Assembly: GCF_902167145.1 (NCBI RefSeq)
Contig: NC_050102.1
Location: 7,936,850-8,000,849 of the forward strand
From: Zea mays
Taxonomy: Eukaryota > Streptophyta > Magnoliopsida > Poales > Poaceae
Direction: 5' to 3'
Length of the DNA: 64,000 nucleotides
The notes under the pieces were generated by a model. The model had not been told where the DNA came from, made no database searches, and was given only the letters and a program-made list of their open reading frames with translations. The translations under genes were made by a program, and so were the position numbers. Position 1 is the stretch's first letter. Every line of letters begins with the position of its first letter. Below are positions 55,922 through 64,000 of the stretch, one piece after another.

Positions 55922-57171
55922 TGAGAGCACCTAGAGGGGGGGTGAATAGGTGATCCTGTAAACTTCAAAACTTAAGCCACAAAACTTTGATTAAGTGTTA
56001 GCACAGTTAATGCCAAGTGGCTAGAGAGAAGATCTTGCACAATAGGATAATCACACGGAGTTCAACACAGAGAAGACACAGTGATTTATCCCGTGGTTCG
56101 ACCAAGTACAAAACTTGCCTACTCCACGTTGTGGCGTCCCAACGGACGAGAGTTGCACTCAACTCCTCTCAAGTGATCCAATGATCAACTTGAATACCAC
56201 AGTGTTATGCTTTTCCTTTCAATTTCCCGTTTGCGAGGAATCTCCACAACTTGGAGTCTCTCGCCCTTACACTTGAGATTCACAAAGAAATACGGAGTAA
56301 GAGAGGGAAGCAACACACACAAATCCACAGAAAAATGCGCACACACACGGCCAAGAATCGAGCTCAAAAGACTATCCCAAAGTTCTCACTAGAACGGAGC
56401 TCGAATCACTTAGAATGACAAACGAATGCGCAAAGACTGAGTGTGGATGATCAAGAATGCTCTAAGGTTGCTTGGTCTACTCCTCCATGCGCCTAGGGGT
56501 CCCTTTTATAGCCCCAAGGCAGCTAGGAGCCGTTGAGAGCAATTCCAGAAGGCCAAACTTGCCTTCTGTCGTCGGGTGCACCGGACAGTCCGGTGCACAC
56601 CGGACACTGTCCGGTGCCCGATTTCCTTCCTTAAACAGCGCAGTCGACCGTTGCAGATGCGGGAGCCGTTGGCGCACCGGACATGTTCGGTGCACACCGG
56701 ACAGTCCGGTGCCCCTTCCCGACCGTTGGCTCGGCCACGTGTCCCGCGCAGATCGTGCGGCCGACCGTTGGCCCGGCCGACCGTTGGCTCACCGGACAGT
56801 CCGGTGCACACCGGACAGTCCGGTGAATTTTAGCCGTACGCCGTCGGCGAATTCCCGAGAGCGGCCTGTTCGGCCGAGGCAGCCTGGCGCACCGGACACT
56901 GTCCGGTGCACCACCGGACAGTCCGGTGCCCCAGACCGAAACAGCCCCTTGGCTGTACACAGCCACCTTTTTCCTTTTCTTTTTCTTCCTGTTTCCAATA
57001 CTTAGACAAGTATATTAGTACACAAAACCAATGTACTAAGACTTAGAAACATACCTTTGCTCTTGATTTGCACTTTGTTCATCAATTGCATAAATTCACA
57101 TTTTAAGCACTTGAGTTGGCACTCAATCACCAAAATACTTAGAAATGGCCCAAGGGCACATTTCCCTTTCA
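55922..57171 (-). repeat. 5' LTR of C (1250 bp)
   Basis: On the minus strand it runs TGAAAGGGAAATGTGCCC to CTAGGTGCTCTCA. It is nearly identical to 48233-49485. The promoter TATAAAAGG is at 56502-56510 (minus), with eight palindromes at about 56577-56931, 65-430 bp upstream of it. Confidence 0.93.
56502..56510 (-). promoter_or_regulatory. TATA box of the C 5' LTR
   Basis: On the minus strand GGGGCTATAAAAGGGACCCC. It is conserved in both LTRs. Confidence 0.7.
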
Positions 57172-57176
57172 GAAGC

Positions 57177-59869
57177 AAGTTGGTGTTCATCATCCACACA
57201 AGAACATCATGACGACCGACATGCCTCTAGAGCTACTCCACATGGATCTATTCTGCCCGATAGCTTACATAAGCATCGGCGAGAGTAAGTACTGTCTAGT
57301 TATTGTGGATGATTATTCTCGCTTCACTTGGGTGTTCCTTTTGCAGGATAAATATCAAACCCAAGAAACCTTAAAGGGATTCTTGAGACGGGCTCAAAAT
57401 GAGTTCGGCTTAAGGATCAAAAAAATTAGAAGCGACAATGGGACGGAGTTCAAGAACTCTCAAATTGAAGGCTTTCTTGAGAATGAGGGCTTCAAGCATG
57501 AGTTCTCTTCTCCCTACACACCTCAACAAAATGGTGTAGTGGAGAGGAAGAATAGAACTCTATTGGATATGGCGAGAACCATGCTTGATGAGTACAAGAC
57601 ATCGGACCGGTTTTGGGTGGAAGCAATCAACACCGCTTGCTACGCCATCAACCGTCTCTACCTTCACCGAATCCTCAAGAAGACATCATATGAACTCCTA
57701 ACCGGTAAAAAGCCTAATGTTTCATATTTTAGAGTCTTTGGTAGCAAATGTTTTATTCTTGTTAAAAGAGGTAGAAAATCTAAATTTGCTCCTAAGGCTG
57801 TAGAAGGCTTTTTACTTGGTTATGACTCAAACACAAGGGAATATAGAGTCTTCAACAAATCCACTGGATTAGTTGAGGTTTCTTGTGACATTGTGTTTGA
57901 TGAGACTAATGGCTCTCAAGTAGAGCAAGTTGATCTTGATGAGCTAGATGATGAAGAGGCTCCATGCGTCGCGCTAAGGAACATGTCCATTGGGGACGTG
58001 TGTCCTAAGGAATCCGAAGAGCCTCCACAAGCACAAGATCAACCTTCATCTTCCATGCAAGCATCTCCACCGACCCAAGATGAGGATCAAGCTCAAGATG
58101 ATGAAAATGAAGATCAAGAAGAACCACCTCAAGAGGAGGACAATGATCAAGGGGGAGATGCTAATGATCAAGACAAGGAAGATGATCAGGGTCCAAGACC
58201 GCCACACCCAAGAGTCCACCAAGCGATACAACAAGATCACCCCGTGAACTCCATCCTCGGCGATATTCATAAGGGGGTAACAACTCGATCTCGTGTCGCT
58301 CATTTTTGTGAACATTACTCTTTTGTGTTTTCTATTGAGCCATACAGGGCGGAAGACGCATTAAGGGATTTAGATTGGGTGTTGGCAATGCAAGAGGAAC
58401 TCAACAACTTCACGAGGAATGAGGTGTGGCATCTTGTTCCACGTCCTAATCAAAATGTTGTAGGAACCAAGTGGGTCTTCCGCAACAAGCAAGATGAGCA
58501 TGGTATGGTGACAAGGAACAAAGCCTGACTTGTAGCCAAGGGATATTCATAAGTCGAAGGTTTGGATTTCGGTGAAACCTATACACCCGTAGCTAGGCTT
58601 GAGTCAATTCGCATATTACTTGCCTATGCTACTTACCATGGCTTTAAGCTTTATCAAATGGACGTGAAAAGTGCCTTCCTCAACGGACCAATCAAGGAAG
58701 AGGTCTATGTTGAGCAACCTCCCGGCTTTGAAGATAGTGAGTACCCTAATCATGTTTACAAACTCTCTAAGGCGCTTTATGGGCTCAAGCAAGCCCCAAG
58801 AGCATGGTATGAATGCCTAAGAGATTTTCTTATCACTAATGGCTTCAAAGTCGGCAATGCCGATCCTACTCTCTTTATTAAAACAATTGCAAATGATTTG
58901 TTTGTATGCCAAATTTATGTTGATGATATCATATTTGGGTCTACTAACAAATCTACATGTGAAGAGTTTAGTAGGATTATGATTCAAAAATTCGAGATGT
59001 CTATGATGGGGGAGTTGAAGTATTTCTTAGGATTTCAAGTGAAGCAACTCCAAGAGGGCACCTTCATCAGCCAAACCAAGTACATTCAAGATATACTTAC
59101 CAAGTTTGGAATGAAGGATGCCAAGCCCATCAAGACACCCATGGGAACCAATGGGCATCTCGACCTCGACACGGGAGGTAAATCCATAGATCCAAAGGTA
59201 TACCGGTTGATGATAGGATCTTTACTCTATTTATGTGCATCTCAACCGGATATTATGCTTTCCGTATGCATGTGTGCAAGATTCCAAACCGATCCTAAGG
59301 AAGTTCACCTTAGAGCCATGAAAAGAATCTTGAGATATTTAGTTCATACACCTAAGTTTGATCTTTGGTACTCCAAGGGATCCACTTTTGATTTAATAGG
59401 TTATTCAGATGCTGATTGGGCATGGTGTAAAATTGATAGAAAGAGCACATCACGGACTTGTCAGTTCTTGGGAAGATCCCTGGTGTCTTGGGCATCAAAG
59501 AAACAAAATTCAGTAGCTCTTTCTACCGCCGAAGCCGAGTACATTGCTGCTGGCCATTGTTGCGCGCAATTGCTTTAAATGAGGCAAACCCTTAGAGACT
59601 ATGGCTACAAATTAACCAAAGTCCCTCTCCTATGTGATAATGAGAGTGCAATCCGCATGGCGGATAATCCCGTTGAGCACAGCTGCACTAAGCACATAGC
59701 CATTCGGTATCACTTTTTGAGGGATCACCAACAAAGGGGGGATACCGAGATTGCTTATGTTATCACCAAAGAACAACTAGCCGATATCTTTACCAAACCA
59801 TTAGATGAGAAAACCTTTACCAAACTTAGGAATGAGCTAAACATTCTTGATTCTCGGAATTTTGATTGA
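57177..59869 (+). pseudogene. Sirevirus Q pol, part 2 (integrase core, RT, RNase H)
   Basis: Resumes after C: LLHMDLFCPIAYISIGES (usual FGP changed to FCP), [36 protein letters not shown], an acidic linker, and RT with [16 protein letters not shown]. Stops lie at 58526-58528 (CGA to TGA), near 58550 (CAA to TAA) and 59576-59578 (Trp to TAA). The rest is open: [24 protein letters not shown], the RNase H boxes YSDADWAWC and STAEAEYIAAGHC, ending LDSRNFD. Three point changes alone break about 890 codons, so Q died fairly recently. Confidence 0.9.
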
Positions 59870-60728
59870 CACTTTGCACACTTAGCTCATTTGTGTACCT
59901 TTGATCATATCTCTTTCATGTGCTATGACTAATGTGTTTTCAAGTCACTTCTTATGCTAAGTCATAGATTGAAAGGGAAATGGAGTCTTCGGCGAAGACA
60001 AGGCTTCCACTCCACTCTATCGGTATTATTTACCCTTCGCTGTCACTCCGCACCGCTCTCCACTTTGGTATAATCTTCACTCATATTCATTTGTACCATT
60101 GGGGAGAAAGTAAAGAAAAGGGCTCTAAAGACTCTGTTTTTGGCGATTAATGCCAAAGGGGGAGAGAGTATTAGCCCAAAGCAAAAGGACCGCACCACCG
60201 CGCCATTTTCAAAAAATTTCGAGATAAAGTTTTTAATGTTTTCAATTGGTATCTTTTAAATTAGTATTCCTCGAAGAAATTCTATCCCAATTGGTATCTA
60301 TATTTTAAGGAGGGGTTTTTCAAAATTTGGTATCTAAAATATTTGACATTCTTTCAATTTGAAAAAACCCTCTTGAACACTAAGAGGAGAATTCCATCCA
60401 GGGGGAGTTTTGTTTAGTCAAAGGAAAAGCATTTGAAACAGGGGGAGAAAAATTCAAATCTTGAAAATGCTTCTTGAAATCTTATTCATATACCTTTGAC
60501 TATTTGCAAAAAGACTTTGAAAAGAATTTCCAAAAGAACTTGCAAAAACAAAACAAGTGGTGCAAATATGGTCAAAATGTTAAAATTATCGTATCAAACT
60601 TATCTGCTTAGAGATGCTTTCATTTCAAAATAACTTATGCACATCTGTCAAAATGCAAACTAGTTACATTTCTACACTTTGTATTTGATGTGGTTTGTGT
60701 TGGCATCAATCACCAAAAAGGGGGAGAT
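59870..60728 (+). other. Q 3' non-coding region
   Basis: No gene. It contains the Sirevirus motif TTTTTGGCGATTAATGCC followed by AAAGGGGGAGAGAG (about 60138-60170), further tracts CAGGGGGAGTTTTG and CAGGGGGAGAAAAA, and the terminal GTTGGCATCAATCACC plus AAAAAGGGGGAGAT before the LTR. Confidence 0.75.
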
Positions 60729-61873
60729 TGAAAGGAAAATAGTCTCAACATTTCCTATAATAGATTTTGGTGTTTGACGACCATCACAAACCTTGTGGAC
60801 TAACCAGTTTGCCTAGTTGATCATTTCACAGATGCATAAGTTCATCTATAACTCTTCTAAGTCGACTGTCCGGAATACCGTAGATTAATCCGGACAGGAT
60901 AAGCTTTTTAGAAAAAACAGACTAAGCGCGGACCGTCCGGGCCTTTGCGGCGGACCGTCCACGACACCAGGATGACCCTCGGACAGAACCAATGTAAAAA
61001 TCCAAGTCTACACTATGGACCGTCCGGAGGAAAAGCAAGCACCGTCCGAGACCACGCGCGGACCGTCCGATAGGTGAGGAACCGAAAAACCCGAAGGTGA
61101 CGAGTTCGGTAAAATGAATTATAGCGTCCTCGCGGACCGTCCGGGGTGCACGACCGGACCGTCCGCGACTGCCTTTATCTGACATCTGACGACGCATTAA
61201 ATGCAAAATAGCCGTTGATATAGCCGTTACTGCTGACCGTTGCGTTTTTAGCCGTTGATGTGCAGGGGCGGACCGTCCAAACCAGGGGCGCGGACCGTCC
61301 GCGGTTGGCAGAATTGGAGCATTCCAATCCTCTACATTCAATACAAGAGCTAGAATTCCATTCCAAGACACAATCAAAGCTTCAATCTCTCCAAGTTCCA
61401 CAATTGAGACAAGTGATCATTAGTGATTAGTGACTTGAGAGATAGAGTGATCTGTGTGTTATTTGTCGCTCTTGTCGCTTGGTGTTTGCAATCGTGCTTT
61501 CTTCTTCCTCATTCTTATTCTTCAAGTGACTTGTAATCAAAGCAAGAGACACCAATTGTGTGGTGGTCCTTGTGGGGTCTAAGTGACCCATTTGATTAAG
61601 GAGAAAGCTCACTCGGTCTAGGTGTCCGTTTGAGAGAGGGTAAGGGTTGAAAGAGACCTGGTCTTTGTGACCACCTCAACGGGGAGTAGGTTTGCAAGAA
61701 CCGAACCTCAGTAAAACAAATCACCGTGTCATCCGCTTTCATTGGCTTGTGATTTGTTTTCGCCCTCTCTTTCGGACTCGATTATATTTCTAACGTTAAC
61801 CCGTCTTGTATATTATGCTTAAAGTTCATAAATTTCAGATTTGCCTATTCACCCCCCCTCTAGGCGACTTTCA
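60729..61873 (+). repeat. Q LTR (1145 bp) with a 66-bp TATA deletion
   Basis: Starts TGAAAGGAAAATAG and ends GGCGACTTTCA. Compared with the other Q LTRs it lacks 66 bp after GGTTGGCAGAATTGGAGCA (about 61322), including the TATAAATA box; AGCA microhomology lies at the junction. It also has fewer GCGCGGACCGTCC units near 61060. Its right flank is GATAC and then P pol, exactly as right of the solo LTR at 32449-33677. Confidence 0.9.
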
Positions 61874-63139
61874 GATACTAATGGCTCCCAAGTGGAGCAA
61901 GTTGATCTTGATGAATTAGATGATGAAGAGGCTCCATGCGTCGCGCTAAGGAACATGTCTATTGGAGATGTGTGTCCTAAGGAATTCGTAGAGCCCACAC
62001 AAGCACAAGATCAACCATCATCTTCCATGCAAGCATCTCCACCAACTCTAGATGAGGAACATGCCCCAAGAGCATGGTATGAACTCCTAAGTGATTTTCT
62101 TATCACTAATGGCTTCAAAGTCAGAAAAGCCGATCCTGCTCTCTTTACTAAAATTGTTGCAAAAGGTTTGTTCGTATGCCAAATTTATGTTGATGATATT
62201 ATATTTGGGTCTACTAACAAATCAACTTGTGAAGAGTTTAGTAGGATCATGATACAGAAATTCGAGATGTCTATGATGGGGGAGTTGAAGTATTTTCTTG
62301 GATTTCAAATCAAGCAACTCCAAGATGGCACCTTCGTCAACCAAACAAAGTACATTCAAGACATACTTAAAAACGTTGGAATGAAAGATGGAAAACCCAT
62401 CAAGACACCCATGGGAACCAATGGGCATCTCGACCTCGACACGGGAGGTAAATCCGTAGATCAAAAGGTATATCGGTCGATGATAGGATCTTTACTCTAC
62501 TTATGTGCATCTCGACCGGATATTATGCTTTCCGTATGCATGTGTGCAAGGTTCTAGGCAGATCCTAAGGAAGTTCACCTTAGTGCCGTGAAAAGAATCA
62601 TGAGATATTTAGTTTACACTCCTAAGTTTGGGCTTTGGTACCCCAAGGGATCCACTTTTGATTTAATAGGTTATTCCGATGCCGATTGGGCAGGGTGTAA
62701 AATTGATAGGAAGAGCACATCAGGGACTTGTCAGTTTTTGGGGAGATCCCTGGTGTCATGGGCTTCAAAGAAACAAAACTCAGTAGCTCTTTCCACCGCC
62801 GAAGCCGAGTACATTGCCACAGGCCATTGTTGCGCGCAATTACTTTGGATGAGGCAAACCCTTAGGGGCTATGGCTACAAATTGAGCAAAGTCCCTCTCC
62901 TATGTGACAATGAGAGTGCAATCCGCATGGCGGATAATCCCGTTGAACACAGTCGCACTAAGCACCTAGACATTCAGTATCACTTTCTGAGAGATCACCA
63001 GCAAAAGGGGGATATCAAAATAGCTTATGTTAACACCAAGAATCAATTAGCTTATATCTTTACCAAGTCATTAGATGAGAAAACTTTTAGCAAACTTAGG
63101 AATGAGCTAAATATTCTTGATTCTCGGAACTTTGATTGA
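61874..63139 (+). pseudogene. Sirevirus P pol, copy b (linker joined to RT and RNase H)
   Basis: Begins GATACTAATGGCTCCC like 33678 onward. After DEEHA (about 62064) it jumps to PRAWYELLSDF in the RT, an internal deletion of the region that in copy a contains the Zeon-like insertion site. It then continues through YVDDIIFG and RNase H to LDSRNFD. It shares the TAG at 62555-62557 with copy a, but lacks copy a's frameshift and TGA. It has its own change LAYIFTKS near the end. It is clearly a duplicate of the P segment and cannot encode an enzyme. Confidence 0.88.
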
Positions 63140-63971
63140 AATATTGCACACATAGCTATTTTATATACCTTTGATCATATCTCTTTTATTTGGTACACAT
63201 ACATATTTATTATTCTTGTGCTAAGACTACGACTAATGTGTTTCCAAGTGTATTTCTATACTAAGTCGTAGATTGAAAGGGAAATGGAGTCTTCGGCAAA
63301 AACAAAGGCTTCCACTCCACAACTCTGACGGTATCATGCATGCTTTGCCGTTGTTCCTCCACACTCTCAATTGGTATAATCTTTCACTCTTATTTACTTG
63401 TACCAATGGAGAGAAAGTATTCAAGGGCTCTCAAGTTCTCTGTTTTTGGCGATTATTGCCAAAGGGGAGAAGGTATCAAGCCCAGAGCAAAAGGACCGCA
63501 CCACCACTACTTCAAAAAATTTTGGAATGAAGTTTTATTTGGTAATTTTCAATTGGTATCTTTAAAAGTCAATTTTAAAAATTAATATATATCTCAAAAC
63601 CCTCTTGAAAGCTAAGAGGAGAATGTCATTCAGTGGGAGTTTTGTTTAGTCAAAGGAAAAGCATTTGAAACAGGGGGAGAAATTTCAAATCTTGAAAATG
63701 CTTCTTGCAATCTTATTCATGTACCTTTGACTATTTGCAAAAAAGACTTTGAAAAGATTTTCCAAAAGGATTTGCAAAAACAAAACAAGTGGTGCAAATG
63801 TGGTCCAAAATGTTTAGTAAAAGAAAAGGCAATCCACTCATATCTACTGAGATTTTCAATTGGTTTAACTCCAAATAACCTATTCACATTCCAAAATGCA
63901 AACTAGTTACATTTCTGCACTTTGTATTTGCTTTGGTTTGTGTTGGCATCAATCACCAAAAAGGGGGAGAT
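63140..63971 (+). other. P 3' non-coding region
   Basis: No gene. It is P-type sequence (AAATATTGCACACATAGC) with Sirevirus motifs: GGCGATTATTGCC followed by AAAGGGGAGAAGG (about 63447-63475), CAGGGGGAGAAATTTC near 63673, and GTTGGCATCAATCACC with AAAAAGGGGGAGAT directly before the LTR. Confidence 0.75.
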
Positions 63972-64000
63972 TGAAAGGGAAATAGGGTTAACCTTTTCCT
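63972..64000 (+). repeat. Start of P 3' LTR (cut by the window end)
   Basis: TGAAAGGGAAATAGGG follows the purine tract. From the fifteenth base it differs from the Q LTRs (AGGGTTAACC against AGTCTCAAC), in line with P having its own LTR type. Only 29 bp are visible. Confidence 0.7.

Larger units (their letters stand above)
48233..57171 (-). mobile_element. Opie/Ji-type Sirevirus C (8939 bp), apparently intact
   Basis: On the minus strand: 5' LTR 57171-55922, iMet primer site, gag (791 codons), pol (1068 codons), 3' non-coding region with purine tracts, 3' LTR 49485-48233, GAAGC duplications. By eye the LTRs differ by six substitutions and the length of one G run (10 against 7). At an assumed 1.3e-8 per site per year this is about 0.2 My. 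No stops break gag or pol, so this is the one copy in the window that might still be autonomous. Confidence 0.93.
27819..64000 (+). mobile_element. Sirevirus P with embedded and duplicated copies (nested copia array)
   Basis: P begins with a 5'-truncated LTR (27819-28732). Its interior is 28733-32448, then 33678-34420, then 41818 to about 43241. Embedded are a solo Q LTR and a Zeon-like element. Two Q LTRs and a Q interior follow, then a second, internally deleted copy of P's pol end (61874-63971) and the start of P's 3' LTR (63972). P and Q share very similar Gag and Pol but have different LTRs: CCGGACTGTCCGG motifs in P, CGGACCGTCCGG in Q. Both belong with the Opie/Ji/Giepum-type maize Sireviruses; I do not assign a family. 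Confidence 0.8.

Noticed and set aside
1..64000. A new multi-gene biological system or host operon-like cluster
   Set aside because: All long frames are retrotransposon gag/pol, antisense aORFs or captured fragments; I saw no set of intact genes suggesting a joint function.
63972..64000. Treating the terminal LTR as a Q LTR
   Set aside because: It diverges from all Q LTRs after about 14 bases; with 29 bp visible it fits a separate P-type LTR better.

Overview
The window looks like nuclear intergenic DNA of a large grass genome, almost certainly maize or a close relative (Zea). I infer this from the families present: Cinful-Zeon-like and Huck-like Ty3/gypsy elements, a Tekay/Del-type chromovirus, Opie/Ji-type Sirevirus copia elements, and a Helitron whose two ends match the maize Hel1 consensus. 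Family names come from memory of terminal sequences and protein motifs, not from a search. I see no intact host gene, rRNA, tRNA or CRISPR array. The only host coding sequence is a set of gene fragments inside the Helitron.

Layout. (1) 1-4630: 3' part of a Zeon-like element (+), with an antisense extra ORF and its 3' LTR at 3977-4630. It sits in the protease region of (2) a Huck-like element (-), 4631-8906, whose 5' LTR is 7466-8906. The Huck element sits in the left LTR of (3) a chromovirus (+): left LTR remnants 8907-10395 and 20115-20392, gag-pol 20585-25375, right LTR 25456-27818. The same left LTR also holds (4) a solo-LTR-like insertion at 10396-20114 (3.4 kb net, TSD GTAGT), which contains (5) a 6320-bp Helitron at 10731-17050. 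The Helitron carries exons resembling an ALA1-type P4-ATPase, a Rab5-like GTPase, a RopGEF PRONE domain and heme oxygenase 1, plus one unidentified opposite-strand exon. (6) The chromovirus interrupts the 5' LTR of a Sirevirus called P here.

P (27819 to the window end) is the oldest host layer on the right. It contains a solo LTR of a second Sirevirus, Q (32449-33677, TSD GATAC), then a 7.4-kb Zeon-like element with both LTRs (34421-41812, minus, TSD GCTAC). After that come a chimeric 3' region, a Q LTR leading into a Q interior (44996-60728), another Q LTR (60729-61873), and a second truncated copy of P's RT-RNase H end (61874-63971). The start of P's 3' LTR is at 63972. Q's interior is split by a young Opie/Ji-type Sirevirus called C (48233-57171, minus, TSD GAAGC), the only element here with long open gag and pol frames.

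The main points of interest are three. The Helitron is a multi-gene capture with splice sites kept and a palindromic 3' end. The P/Q array looks like recombined products of an LTR-LTR exchange. The Zeon-like elements encode Gag on one strand and an apparently spliced extra ORF on the other. I found no convincing new biochemical system.
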